Shown piece after piece: positions 8,442 through 16,994 of a DNA stretch of 64,000 nt. A program made the translations under genes and the position numbers. A model generated the notes under the pieces. It was not told the DNA's origin and ran no database searches. It worked only from the letters and a program-made list of their open reading frames with translations. This DNA is from JADCRZ01 sp965200945 (GTDB lineage: Bacteria > Bacteroidota > Bacteroidia > Chitinophagales > Chitinophagaceae). The DNA lies in assembly GCA_965200945.1 (NCBI GenBank), contig OZ241749.1:2790001-2854000 (forward strand), written 5' to 3'. Each line of letters begins with the position of its first letter. Positions within the stretch are counted from its first letter, which is position 1.

Positions 8442-8801
8442 ATGAACTGGTATCTCGCAAAAGTGATATTTCAGATCATCTGCGGTGAGGGCCTGCACAC
8501 ACCGCAGTTCGATGAACAGCTCCGGCTTATACATGCGCGCGATGAGCACGAGGCTTTCAGCAAGGCTCAACACATCGGCTGCCATGAGGAAGAAGCATTT
8601 GAGAACACACAGCAACAGATCGTTCAATGGAAATTCATCGACGTGGCGGAACTGTACAAACTGAACGGACTGATCGATGGCGCGGAACTGTACTCCCGCA
8701 TCTTTGAACCTGAGAACGGGCAGGATTATATCGACAACATCCACCGGAAAGCGGCCCACATCCGGCACGGCGAAACCCATCAGATCCTGCAACTGCTCTA
8801 A
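8442..8801 (+). CDS. DUF4288 domain protein
   Basis: A 119-residue soluble protein starting MNWYLAKVIFQIICGEG, with FDEQLRLIHARDEHEAFSKA and WKFIDVAELYKL blocks typical of DUF4288, a family of unknown function. The N-terminal W-Y-x-A-K-x-I/V-F strand, the central helix and the E-L-Y-S-R motif near residue 83 can be seen. It lies 38 bases after the LiaF-like gene and 11 before the kinase, in the same direction, which argues for one transcript. There is no signal peptide or membrane helix. No biochemical role can be given. Confidence 0.75.
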   Translation: MNWYLAKVIFQIICGEGLHTPQFDEQLRLIHARDEHEAFSKAQHIGCHEEEAFENTQQQIVQWKFIDVAELYKLNGLIDGAELYSRIFEPENGQDYIDNIHRKAAHIRHGETHQILQLL

Positions 8802-8812
8802 ACCCTCCTGCC

Positions 8813-9856
8813 TTGGCTGCCACACTGCTATCTGTAAACAAGTCGCGCATCGTGTTCACCGTCTGGTGGGTCGTTTGGGCAGGGCTGCACACCAGGATCC
8901 TGTACTGGCTTGGCTACCCTTTCTCCACAGCCGTGCTCGACAGTGTGGTGACGAATGTACTGATCGCGGCGGCTTGTATATTCATGAGCAGGAACCTGCA
9001 ATTTTACCTGCCTGCCAAAAAGCTCTATGTATACGTGTTTGCGCTCAGCCTGATCTTGAGCCTGCTCACTGTTTCCATTGCAAGAACCCTTATCATCTAT
9101 ACTATCGGGCATGAATATGCGTACATCGACTTTCTCAATAAATCCGTTCCGGTCAGGTTCTGCATTTCGCTGCTGCTGGTGGCCTGCATGGGCATGATCA
9201 GCATCGTGTATTACACGCAGGAAGAACAAAAAGACATGGAAAAAAGAAAGGTGGAAGTGGAGCAGCTCAGTAAAGATGCGGAGCTGCACAAGCTTCGCCA
9301 GCAGCTGCAGCCCCATTTCCTGTTCAACAGCCTGAACTCCATCAGCGCCCTTACCCTTGTAAATCCGGAGAAAGCACGCGTGATGATCCAGCACCTGTCA
9401 GACTTTCTGCGGGGCACCCTGCGCAAAGACGAGCAGCAGTGGATCGCGCTTTCCGAAGAGCTGGAATACCTCGAGCTGTATCTTTCCATCGAAAAGGTAA
9501 GGTTTGGTCACCGCCTCAACACCGCCATCACGAACAACGAAGAGACCGCCCGCATGAAACTGCCCAACATGCTGCTGCAGCCCCTGGTGGAAAACGCCAT
9601 CCGGTTCGGATTGTACGACACCATCGGGGAGGTAACCATAACCCTCGAAGCACAGGCGGTGAACAGGCAGCTCTCCATCACCATCCGCAACCCGTTTGAT
9701 CCGGAAACTTCGCATGCCGCGCAGGGCACGGGTTTCGGGCTGCGGTCGGTGCAGCGGCGGCTCGAGCTGCTGTTTGGCAGGAACGACCTGCTGACCACCG
9801 AAGTTGCGGAGAACATCTTCTCATCCACCATAAAAATCCCCCAGTTGCTGTCATGA
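8813..9856 (+). CDS. LytS-type sensor histidine kinase (His_kinase family)
   Basis: Membrane histidine kinase partner of the overlapping LytTR regulator. The start is a TTG at 8813; the next in-frame ATG is about 58 codons later and would remove the first membrane helix, so TTG is favoured. Four hydrophobic segments occupy roughly residues 13-30, 42-60, 65-95 and 112-135, followed by a short coiled coil. The phosphoacceptor block is LRQQLQPHFLFNSLNSISAL near residue 165 (His in PHFLFN). The N-box is MLLQPLVENAIRFGL near 250 and the G-box is GTGFGLRSVQRRLELLFG. There is no periplasmic sensor domain, so sensing is probably through membrane helices or a partner such as the LiaF-like protein. Its stop overlaps the next start by four bases. 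Confidence 0.9.
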   Translation: MAATLLSVNKSRIVFTVWWVVWAGLHTRILYWLGYPFSTAVLDSVVTNVLIAAACIFMSRNLQFYLPAKKLYVYVFALSLILSLLTVSIARTLIIYTIGHEYAYIDFLNKSVPVRFCISLLLVACMGMISIVYYTQEEQKDMEKRKVEVEQLSKDAELHKLRQQLQPHFLFNSLNSISALTLVNPEKARVMIQHLSDFLRGTLRKDEQQWIALSEELEYLELYLSIEKVRFGHRLNTAITNNEETARMKLPNMLLQPLVENAIRFGLYDTIGEVTITLEAQAVNRQLSITIRNPFDPETSHAAQGTGFGLRSVQRRLELLFGRNDLLTTEVAENIFSSTIKIPQLLS

Positions 9857-10584
9857 AAGTGCTGATCATTGATGATGAACCGCTGGCAAGAATGATCGTA
9901 CGGGAATACCTGAACGACTATCCCGGTATCGAGGTCGTGCAGGAATGCAACGATGGTTTTGAAGGGGTGAAAGCCATCCACCAGCATCATCCCGACCTTA
10001 TCTTTCTGGATATCCAGATGCCCAAGATCAACGGGTTTGAAATGCTGGAGCTGGTAGAACCCTTGCCGGCCGTGATCTTCACCACTGCTTATGATGAATA
10101 TGCAATCAAGGCATTTGAGACCCATGCAGTCGATTACTTGTTGAAACCGTTCAGCCGCGAGCGGTTTGCCAAAGCCATCCAGAAACTGCAGCAGTCTGCC
10201 CCCGCCCCACGGCAAACCGGTTCCCTGCTGGAGACGGCTTCCGAGTCGCCGGTACAAAACCAGCGCATCGTGGTAAAGCTTGCCGGGCGTATCAAAATTA
10301 TTGCGGTGCAGGAAGTGCGGTATATGGAAGCGGCTGATGATTTTGTAAAGATCCATACGGCCGATGGCTGTCTGCTCAAGAACAAGACGATGGGCCATTT
10401 TGAAAAAGTGCTCGACCCGCACCAGTTCGTGCGCACGCATCGCTCCTACATCGTGAACATCCAGGAGATCGTGCGGTTGGATCCGCATGAAAAGGACACC
10501 TGGTCGGCGGTGTTGAAATCCGGCGCCGTGTTACCGGTAAGCAAAACAGGGTATATAAAGTTGAAGGCAGTTTTGGGGCTGTAG
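9853..10584 (+). CDS. LytTR-family response regulator
   Basis: A 243-residue DNA-binding regulator. The receiver domain occupies residues 1-120, with IIDDEP at the start, the phosphoacceptor Asp53 in LIFLDIQMP, FTTAYDEYA with the switch Thr, and the conserved Lys in YLLKPF. The LytTR domain occupies about 138-243, beginning RIVVKLAGRIKII and containing VRYMEAADDFVKI and FVRTHRSYIVN. It starts in an ATGA overlap with the upstream kinase, so the two are translationally coupled. Targets are unknown; autoregulation of the four-gene unit is an inference. The next gene, anmK, is convergent. Confidence 0.93.
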   Translation: MKVLIIDDEPLARMIVREYLNDYPGIEVVQECNDGFEGVKAIHQHHPDLIFLDIQMPKINGFEMLELVEPLPAVIFTTAYDEYAIKAFETHAVDYLLKPFSRERFAKAIQKLQQSAPAPRQTGSLLETASESPVQNQRIVVKLAGRIKIIAVQEVRYMEAADDFVKIHTADGCLLKNKTMGHFEKVLDPHQFVRTHRSYIVNIQEIVRLDPHEKDTWSAVLKSGAVLPVSKTGYIKLKAVLGL

Positions 10585-10600
10585 AAACGCCACGCCTGCG

Positions 10601-11704
10601 TTACACATTCCCCAGCCAAAGCGCACCGTTGATGCTGTCATACCGGGCGCCGGTCACCGAAGAAAGTACGTTCACTTCCTCCCGCCAGCGCAGCACACCG
10701 ATCAACCCCATGATGACCGCTTCCTTGTAAAGCAACAGGTTTTTTTCAGGCACCACCACCTGTATATCCATCGGCCGGAACAGGTCTTCCAGTTCCATCA
10801 CCACAAAGCTGTTCAGTGCGCCGCCACCGGTTACCAGCAATTGCTGGGCATCGGGGGCAGTGCGATCGATCCCTTTTTCCACCTTCTGTACTGCCAGTGC
10901 GATCTGGGTGCACAGGTGCGCTACACAGGTTCGCAGGGCATCTTCCACCGGCAGCCTGTATTTGCGGATAAGAGGGTAGACCACCCCCGTACCAAACTCG
11001 TTGGCGAGCGATTTGGGATAGGGCTGTTTATAATAATCGAGCGCGTTCAGTTCATCGAGGAGGCCGGAATGTATTTGGCCGGATGCGGCGATCCGCCCGT
11101 CTTCATCATAATCTTTTCCAAGCTCTTCGGCCAGCAGATTGAGGATCCGGTTGGCCGGACAAACATCGAAAGCAATGTACTGATCGCCGGTTCTGGCGGA
11201 AAGGTTGGCAATGCCGCCCAGGTTGAGCAGCCATTGATAGCCGGGCAGCAGCAGTTTTTCACCGATCGGAACAATGGGTGCGCCTTGTCCGCCAAGCGCC
11301 ACATCCATGGCGCGGAGGTCCGATACCACCGAGAGGCCGGTACCGGCAGCTATCGCGGCTCCGTCGCCCAGCTGGGCCGTCATGTGCCGAACCGGGTCGT
11401 GGAAGGTGGTATGGCCATGGGAAGAAACCAGGTCTACTTTGTGGTGCAGCGCGTTTGAGTCTATGAAATGGTTGACCTGCTCCGCCACATAGCGTCCATA
11501 ATCGGTATGAAGCAGGCAGTAGTCGGCCGCGGAAAGGAGAGTTGCAGCCGACAGTCTTTCTTTCCACGCCGGCGAATATCCATAGCAATCAGCGTGAACG
11601 ATCTCATAGGTCCATCTGGGCCCCGACTGCTGGTAATGCGTGTATGCAATATCAAGCCCGTCAAGTGAACTACCGCTCATCAATCCGATCGCCTTATATA
11701 TCAT
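10601..11704 (-). CDS. anmK: Anhydro-N-acetylmuramic acid kinase
   Basis: Phosphorylates and opens 1,6-anhydro-MurNAc released during cell-wall turnover, yielding MurNAc-6-phosphate for recycling; cytoplasmic, ATP-dependent. The 367 residues match the family. The N-terminal GLMSGSSLDGLDIAYTH is the ASKHA phosphate-1 region. SSHGHTTFHDP carries family His residues, and QLGDGAAIAAGTGLSVVSDLRAMDVALGGQGAP is only recognisable here by its core DVALGGQGAP. LNLGGIANLS, FDVCPANRILN and the C-terminal LLVTGGGALN complete the pattern. The ATG at 11704 begins MIYKAIGLMSG. It lies convergent with the LytTR regulator and is probably a single-gene unit. Confidence 0.95.
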   Translation of the reverse strand: MIYKAIGLMSGSSLDGLDIAYTHYQQSGPRWTYEIVHADCYGYSPAWKERLSAATLLSAADYCLLHTDYGRYVAEQVNHFIDSNALHHKVDLVSSHGHTTFHDPVRHMTAQLGDGAAIAAGTGLSVVSDLRAMDVALGGQGAPIVPIGEKLLLPGYQWLLNLGGIANLSARTGDQYIAFDVCPANRILNLLAEELGKDYDEDGRIAASGQIHSGLLDELNALDYYKQPYPKSLANEFGTGVVYPLIRKYRLPVEDALRTCVAHLCTQIALAVQKVEKGIDRTAPDAQQLLVTGGGALNSFVVMELEDLFRPMDIQVVVPEKNLLLYKEAVIMGLIGVLRWREEVNVLSSVTGARYDSINGALWLGNV

Positions 11705-11749
11705 CTTGTAAATTTTAATTTTCTCATCGGGGAAACGATTCTATCCGAT

Positions 11750-11835
11750 AGAGACACAAGGCATTGCATCAGCACGAATTGAGGGCGTGCCGCGATGAAT
11801 CGCAGGCATACCATGCGTGGCGTCTGGAACCGGAA
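11750..11835. repeat. Degenerate palindromic repeat between anmK and upp
   Basis: Contains GAGACAC, GGGCGTGCCGCGATG, ATCGCAGGCATACC and CATGCGTGGCGTCT. The last element matches one arm of the AGACGCC palindrome at 59784-59803, and GGGCGTGCC matches the arms at 5353 and 6483. It is probably a decayed REP-like unit in the divergent anmK/upp promoter interval. Confidence 0.4.
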
Positions 11836-11924
11836 AGGCAAAATAACACCTTTTTCCAACCCTTGTTCCGCTAACGGCTGAATGTTGTACTTTAGGGACT
11901 ATTTTCGCAACCAAAACAGCCTGG

Positions 11925-12575
11925 ATGGTCATCAACCTTAGCAAACAATATTCATTATTAAGTGATTGGGTAAGTGAAATCAGAGATGATAAAATACAGA
12001 CCGACCGGATGCGTTTCCGCCGCAACCTCGAGCGGATCGGGGAGGTGGCAGCCCTGGAGATCAGCCGGCATCTCGACTATGTGGAAAAAGAGATCCAGAC
12101 GCCCCTGGGCATTTCCATGTGCAATGTGCTGAAAGAGCAACCCGTGCTGGCCACCATCCTGCGGGCCGGACTTCCCCTCCACCAGGGACTGCTCAACTAC
12201 TTCGACCGGGCAGACAACGCTTTTATCTCCGCTTACCGCAAACACAACAAAGACGGCTCATTCGAGATCAGCCTCGACTATGTTTCCTGTCCCGAGCTCG
12301 AAGGCAGGGTGGTGATCATATCCGATCCGATGCTCGCAACAGGCTCATCACTTGTAAAAACCATCCAGTTCCTGCGGGAAGAAGGCCATCCTGCTTCCAT
12401 TCATGTGGTGGCTGCCATTGCCTGCACCGTGGGCATTGAATATGTAATGCGCAGCGAGCCTGCCGCCAGGATCTGGTGCGGAGCCATTGATGATGAACTG
12501 ACTGCAAAAGGGTTTATTGTTCCCGGCCTCGGAGACGCCGGCGACCTGTGCTTTGGCACCAAGGTACAGATGTAA
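11925..12575 (+). CDS. upp: Uracil phosphoribosyltransferase
   Basis: Converts uracil and PRPP to UMP in pyrimidine salvage; cytoplasmic. The 216-residue product has the type I phosphoribosyltransferase loop VVIISDPMLATGSSL near residues 129-143. RAGLPLHQGLLNYF lies near 80, RFRRNLERIGEVAALE near 29, and the C-terminal family end is VPGLGDAGDLCFGT. The aspartate-rich uracil-binding end and complete length leave little doubt. The ATG at 11925 overlaps nothing. A PorP/SprF-like gene follows after 59 bases in the same direction, but a functional link is not obvious. Confidence 0.93.
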   Translation: MVINLSKQYSLLSDWVSEIRDDKIQTDRMRFRRNLERIGEVAALEISRHLDYVEKEIQTPLGISMCNVLKEQPVLATILRAGLPLHQGLLNYFDRADNAFISAYRKHNKDGSFEISLDYVSCPELEGRVVIISDPMLATGSSLVKTIQFLREEGHPASIHVVAAIACTVGIEYVMRSEPAARIWCGAIDDELTAKGFIVPGLGDAGDLCFGTKVQM

Positions 12576-12634
12576 AAAATTGCCTGTTTGCTGGGATATG
12601 AAAACTCTTTGTTGTATATTGTTGTTTCTTTACA

Positions 12635-13648
12635 ATGACAAGAAAGCTGGTTATATTTCTCTGCATAGTTCTCATCCACAGCAACCTTTTTGCACAGGAC
12701 CCGGGATTTTCCCAATTTTATTCATCGCCCCTCACACTCAATCCGGCCCTCACCGGCAAGTTTGACGGCACCCTCCGGGTAGCAGGCAACTACCGCGACC
12801 AGTGGCCCGCGATCAACAAAGCTTTTATCACTTCCACCATTTCCCTCGACGCACCGATTCTGGGAAGCCGGATCTCCGAGCGCGACACCTGGGGGCTGGG
12901 GTTTATGGCCATGACCGACAAAACGGCCAGCGGCGTGCTTACCAGCAATTACCTCGCTTTTTCGACTGCTTACCATAAGGGGCTTGATGAAGACGGACTG
13001 CATTCGATCGGCGTCGGTTTTCAGGGTACTTACGCTTCCAAACGGCTGAACGGAACGGAGCTGCATTTTGAGGATGGCCTGCAGCTTGATGGCACCTGGA
13101 AACCCTCCCCCAGCGAGCCCATCAACAGCCAGGTGATCGGCGTCAACTTTTTCGATTTCAACGGCGGCATCCTTTACAACGGCTCTACCAACGGATATAA
13201 CAACTTCTACGTAGGCACTTCTTTCTACCACATCAACAAACCCAAACAAAGTTTTCAGGGCGGTATCTATACCCTGAGTCCGCGTTTTACCATACATGGC
13301 GGCGGCTCTCTGCCCATTGCACAGAACGCCGTGCTGCACCTCAGCGCCCTCCACAGCAGCCAGGCCGGCGCCAACGTAACCGTGATCGGCGGTGCCGTAG
13401 CCCTGAATGCCACCGGCGACGAAGATAATCCGACCAATCTGCTGGTGGGTTCGTGGTTCCGCTTCGGTGATGCCCTGATCCCGTATGTAGGATTGGAGTT
13501 CAACAGCTTTCACCTCGGCGCTACCTACGATGTCAATACCTCTTCCCTGCGCCCGGGCTCGCTGAGCCGCGGCGGACTGGAGATCTCCCTCATTTACATC
13601 AAGCGCCCGCCGGATGGCCGGAAACGGGTGCCCTGCCCCAAATTTTAA
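12635..13648 (+). CDS. PorP/SprF family type IX secretion outer-membrane protein
   Basis: A 337-residue beta-barrel protein with a signal peptide (MTRKLVIFLCIVLIHSNLFAQ). The mature part opens with DPGFSQFYSSPLTLNPALTG, the hallmark of PorP/SprF proteins, and YRDQWP follows near residue 54. Alternating beta strands then run to the end, through GFMAMTDKTASG, SAYHK-type turns and SRGGLEISLIYI. SprF in Flavobacterium is needed for secretion of the adhesin SprB, and members usually sit beside a type IX cargo gene. Here no large adhesin adjoins it, so it may be an orphan copy. It is distinct from PorV at 23-24 kb. Confidence 0.88.
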   Translation: MTRKLVIFLCIVLIHSNLFAQDPGFSQFYSSPLTLNPALTGKFDGTLRVAGNYRDQWPAINKAFITSTISLDAPILGSRISERDTWGLGFMAMTDKTASGVLTSNYLAFSTAYHKGLDEDGLHSIGVGFQGTYASKRLNGTELHFEDGLQLDGTWKPSPSEPINSQVIGVNFFDFNGGILYNGSTNGYNNFYVGTSFYHINKPKQSFQGGIYTLSPRFTIHGGGSLPIAQNAVLHLSALHSSQAGANVTVIGGAVALNATGDEDNPTNLLVGSWFRFGDALIPYVGLEFNSFHLGATYDVNTSSLRPGSLSRGGLEISLIYIKRPPDGRKRVPCPKF

Positions 13649-13720
13649 TGACGATTACTTTTGCTGCCGCGTCCAATACCCTGTAGTGGAAAATGAACGC
13701 TTGTTTTCTACCCAATCATT

Positions 13721-14326
13721 TTACTTGTTTTTTCCGCTCACGAACGGATGGTTGCTGACGTAAAACCGGTAATGCAGCAGCGCATCTTCGCCCGCATAAT
13801 CGACGCCGATGCGCGGTGACTTTACGATCTGTTCCGGCGGGTACTGAACACCGTCATCTGCGATAAACAGGTCTTCTCCCTCCAGCGATAGACCGGTATG
13901 AGGAATGGAGATACCCAGTGCCTTTGCCACATTGCCGGGCCCGCGGCCGACGCTGTGGTCGAAAGAAGTCTTGTTCATCCTTGCTACCATGAGGTCTTGC
14001 CCCTCCACCGGTTCTATGCCGCGTACCAGCACTGCATGCGGCACATCGAGGGTATTGGTGACCACATTGAAAAGGTGGTGGATACCATAACACTTAAACA
14101 CATACGCAGATCCGCCTTGCGAGAACATAACGCCCGTACGCTTAGTACGCCTGCCGCCATAGGCATGCGAGGCTTTGTCTGTAACACCGTTGTACGCTTC
14201 TGTTTCTACAATGCGGCCGCTTGTAACGGCCCCGTCGAACTGTGTGACCAGCAATTTTCCCAACAGTTCTTCCGCAATAGCCAGTACATTTGTCCGCTGG
14301 TAAAATTCAGCTGATAATTTTTTCAT
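13721..14326 (-). CDS. DNA-3-methyladenine glycosylase (AAG/MPG family)
   Basis: Base-excision repair glycosylase removing alkylated purines such as 3-methyladenine. The ATG at 14326 gives 201 residues starting MKKLSAEFYQRTNVLAIAEELLGK; the longer open frame upstream is not needed. Family blocks are GRIVETEAYNG with the catalytic Glu, DKASHAYGGRRTKR, AYVFKCYGIHHLFNVVT and LVRGIEPVEG, and SVGRGPGNVAKALGI. Length and motif order match bacterial AAG. It diverges from the EI24 gene with 46 bases between the starts, so the two promoters must be closely packed. Confidence 0.92.
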   Translation of the reverse strand: MKKLSAEFYQRTNVLAIAEELLGKLLVTQFDGAVTSGRIVETEAYNGVTDKASHAYGGRRTKRTGVMFSQGGSAYVFKCYGIHHLFNVVTNTLDVPHAVLVRGIEPVEGQDLMVARMNKTSFDHSVGRGPGNVAKALGISIPHTGLSLEGEDLFIADDGVQYPPEQIVKSPRIGVDYAGEDALLHYRFYVSNHPFVSGKNK

Positions 14327-14372
14327 GGTATGCCCGGAGTAGTTATTTTCAACACATAAAATTACATGCCCT

Positions 14373-15134
14373 TTGCTAAAGGAAATTATCATTGCCTTTC
14401 AGTCGTATATGAGGGCACATCAGTTCATCCGAAAACACCGGTTGTGGAAATGGATCATCCTGCCGGGTCTTCTTTACTCGATCCTGTTCTGCAGCGGCAT
14501 GTATCTGTTCATCAAATCTTCCAACAATGCCGTGTCGTACCTCAGCAACCTGATCGGTCTGCCCTACTGGCTTCAGCAGCAGAAAAGCAACCTGCTCAGC
14601 TTCCTGTTCGTGATGGGTGGTTTTATGGTGCAGCTGGTAACGCTTCTTTTCTACTTCTCCTTGTTCAAATATATTTATCTCATCATCGGTTCCCCGCTGT
14701 TTGCCTACCTGAGCGAAAAAACGGAATCCATTTTTGAAGGAAGGGAATATGGATTCAACTCGGCCACGCTGTTCCAGGATATTTTCAGAAGCATCCGCCT
14801 CTCTTTGCGCAACCTGCTCTGGCAGAGCGTGTATCTTATTTCGCTGCTCCTTCTCTCCGTCATTCCCCTGGTGGGGTGGATCATCCCCGTATTCATCCTG
14901 CTGATCGAATGTTATTATTACGGATTTTCCATGCTTGATTACAGCTTTGGCAGGCACCGGCTGTCGTCGCAGGAAAGCATTGCATTTACAGGAAAACACC
15001 GCGGACTGGCCATCGGGAACGGGTTGCTGTTTTACCTGATGCACCTGGTTCCGGTACTGGGCTGGGTGCTGGCGCCGGCGTACGCGCTGCTGGCAGCCAC
15101 CGTGAGCGTTTATCACCAACAAAAAGAAATATAA
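14373..15134 (+). CDS. EI24-domain integral membrane protein (CysZ-like)
   Basis: A 253-residue polytopic membrane protein of the EI24/CysZ superfamily; the substrate is unknown here. The start is TTG at 14373, giving MLKEIIIAFQSY; an ATG at 14409 is an alternative, but the longer N-terminus keeps the first amphipathic helix. Hydrophobic segments lie near residues 25-50, 72-102, 146-180 and 215-245, with SPLFAYLSEKTE and DYSFGRHRLSSQES as conserved hydrophilic blocks. Its stop codon shares one base with the start of the next gene (TAATG), so translation is coupled to the RsmI-like methyltransferase. CysZ transports sulfate in Enterobacteria, but that role should not be assumed here. Confidence 0.8.
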   Translation: MLKEIIIAFQSYMRAHQFIRKHRLWKWIILPGLLYSILFCSGMYLFIKSSNNAVSYLSNLIGLPYWLQQQKSNLLSFLFVMGGFMVQLVTLLFYFSLFKYIYLIIGSPLFAYLSEKTESIFEGREYGFNSATLFQDIFRSIRLSLRNLLWQSVYLISLLLLSVIPLVGWIIPVFILLIECYYYGFSMLDYSFGRHRLSSQESIAFTGKHRGLAIGNGLLFYLMHLVPVLGWVLAPAYALLAATVSVYHQQKEI

Positions 15135-15865
15135 TGGCCAGTGCCGCATTAGGACAAATCTATCTGATTCCCTCCCTGCTTGATGAGGAAGCCCCGGAAG
15201 TAGTCCCTCCGTATGTGCTGGAGGCGGTGAAAGGGTGCCAGGCATTTTTTGTGGAGAACGAACGCAGTGCGCGGCGCTACCTGAAAGGGCTCTGGAAGGA
15301 GATCAACATCGACGGCTACGAATGGCATGCGATCCACAAGGCGGAGGAACAGCAAAAAGATGCTTTCCGCAAACTGCTGCAGCGGGGCCTGACCATCGGC
15401 ATCATCAGCGAAGCGGGCTGTCCCGGTGTGGCCGATCCGGGCCAGATCCTGGTGGAGGCGGCCCAGGAAATGGGCGCCGTGGTAAAGCCGTTGGTGGGGC
15501 CCAGCTCCATCCTGCTGGCGCTCATGGCCAGCGGCATGAACGGGCAGCAGTTCCACTTTCACGGATACATCCCGATTGACACCGCGGAACGGGTAAAAGC
15601 CCTGAAAGACATGGAGGCCGCCTCTGCTAAAAACCAGTCGACCCACATATTTATCGAAACGCCCTACCGCAACAACCAGCTGATCGAGCTCATTGCGAAG
15701 ACCTGCTTGCCGACCACCCGCCTCTGCGTGGCCGCCGACCTCACCGGCAAGCAGGAAACAATCCGCACCCACCCCGTCTCCGCCTGGAAAGGCACCCCAC
15801 CCGACTACCACAAGCGCCCCGCCATCTTCCTGTTGCAGGCCGGAGCAAAGAAGTTCGTGTTTTAA
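15134..15865 (+). CDS. SAM-dependent methyltransferase of the tetrapyrrole-methylase/RsmI fold
   Basis: A 243-residue protein starting MASAALGQIYLIPSLLDEE. The fold blocks are VEGCQAFFVENERSARRYL-like text near residue 30, GLTIGIISEAGCPGVADPG near 90, and VKPLVGPSSILLALMASGMNG near 115. FIETPYRNNQL near 172 and LCVAADLT near 195 follow. RsmI 2'-O-methylates C1402 of 16S rRNA; this protein diverges at the N-terminus (no GTLYVV-type start), and Bacteroidota members are usually labelled only as SAM-dependent methyltransferases. It may be an RsmI paralog. It overlaps the EI24 gene by one base and is followed by a gene-free region. Confidence 0.85.
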   Translation: MASAALGQIYLIPSLLDEEAPEVVPPYVLEAVKGCQAFFVENERSARRYLKGLWKEINIDGYEWHAIHKAEEQQKDAFRKLLQRGLTIGIISEAGCPGVADPGQILVEAAQEMGAVVKPLVGPSSILLALMASGMNGQQFHFHGYIPIDTAERVKALKDMEAASAKNQSTHIFIETPYRNNQLIELIAKTCLPTTRLCVAADLTGKQETIRTHPVSAWKGTPPDYHKRPAIFLLQAGAKKFVF

Positions 15866-16589
15866 GCGGGAAAGTAAGCATGTATGGTTCGCTTGCCAGT
15901 GCATTTCTTATCTAAACCTGAATCTATGGAATTGAAAAGATTATCCCGAAGGCTGTTGATAACACAATCAACTTATGTCAGAACAATCAGGCGAATCAGG
16001 TAAATCCTGGTTCAGACAAAAGACAACGATTCCCCGCTTAGATCCCCGCTCAGGCGCGACAACAGGTTGTGCACGTAAGAGCGTGTTTGCGCCTGGCGAG
16101 GATGACAAATTTGTTGTGGGGGCTGGTGACGAATGGGTTGCGGGTGATGGTGAGGAAGGGGTTAGAGGTGCTGGTGACAGAGGTGTTGAGGGTGCGGGGG
16201 CTGCAAACACGCTGTGCGTGCGGCTTTAACCCACCCCTCCCCTCCCAGGAGGGGATTTGGGAAGCTGTCGCGTAGCGGCAGCCTTCTTCCCTTCCTATTC
16301 TTCCTTTCCTATTCTCTCTTCTCTCCTCCGGCCTTTGAAATGGGGCGTGAAGAAATTTACGGAATGGAGCGAGACTAAATGGCCTGCCGCAGGCGGCCAT
16401 TTGGTGCAACGGACACGCCTGGCTTTATCCCAAAGCACATCCATGCAAAGGCCCAAACCCTTACCACTGCCGAATAAAACCATGTCCGTTGCCCGCGCAA
16501 TGTAGTAAATTTTAGCCCCATTACAACAGCCAAGCCTTTTTTGCTTCTTTTTTGGGCACAAAAAAGAAGACCCCGCACCCGCAGGAAAA
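15866..16589. repeat. Gene-free, repeat-rich intergenic segment
   Basis: About 720 bases with no convincing gene; open frames here are Gly/Ser/Pro-rich artefacts. On the minus strand around 15985-16020 it reads TGTCTGAACCAGGATTTACC then TGATTCGCCTGATT, close to a short repeat that I remember as widespread between genes in Bacteroidota. A perfect 8-bp palindrome TCCCCTCC-CA-GGAGGGGA lies near 16239-16256. GCTGTCGC-GTA-GCGGCAGC (near 16264-16282) is a near-perfect hairpin. AAATGG-CCTG-CCG-CAGG-CGG-CCATTT occupies about 16376-16401. A G-rich direct stretch (GGTGATGGTGAGG, GGTGCTGGTGACAG) spans 16110-16200. It looks like an accumulation site for small repeats. Confidence 0.55.
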
Positions 16590-16967
16590 TCATCGAGCCA
16601 GGTCCTTCATCGACAAAATACTGTCTACCACAAAAACGGAATAGCCGCGCCAGGGCAGGCGGCCGTAGTATTCTTTGTAGTGCAGCACGAACTCTTTGCC
16701 GCTGTTGACCATCAGCTTATCGGCGATGTCTTTGCGCTCGACGGAAAATTCGAATTCATACGACTGGATGCTGCCGGGCTGGCGGCTGCGGATACCCGAC
16801 TGGATCAGCTTGCCTTCATAGGTCTTGAAGATATACCCCTTCCTGACCACATAGTTCAGCTCACCCGATTTTACCCCGTCGCCGAACGGACTGTAAAACC
16901 GCCAGTAGACGATGGCAAGGGCGATCACGAGAATAAGGGTGATGGTTATGCCAAGAAATTTTTTCAT
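16590..16967 (-). CDS. Membrane-anchored conserved hypothetical protein
   Basis: A 125-residue protein with one N-terminal membrane anchor (FLGITITLILVIALAIVYWRF, an uncleaved signal-type helix). A beta-rich domain follows, containing FGDGVKSGELN, KGYIFKTYEGKLIQSG, EFEFSVERKDIADKL and the C-terminal WRGYSVFVVDSI. Similar proteins occur across Bacteroidota; I recall some carrying a mistaken 6-phosphogluconate dehydrogenase label, which the size and anchor rule out. It begins 27 bases after the M28 peptidase gene on the same strand and probably shares its transcript. Function unknown. Confidence 0.65.
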   Translation of the reverse strand: MKKFLGITITLILVIALAIVYWRFYSPFGDGVKSGELNYVVRKGYIFKTYEGKLIQSGIRSRQPGSIQSYEFEFSVERKDIADKLMVNSGKEFVLHYKEYYGRLPWRGYSVFVVDSILSMKDLAR

Positions 16968-16994
16968 AATATGCGTTTGTGGTGATATTGCATT

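Noticed and set aside
15975..16229. Plus-strand ORF of about 84 codons in the repeat-rich gap
   Set aside because: Low-complexity Gly/Val/Ala text arising from GGTG-type repeats; overlaps a dispersed repeat and has no conserved features.
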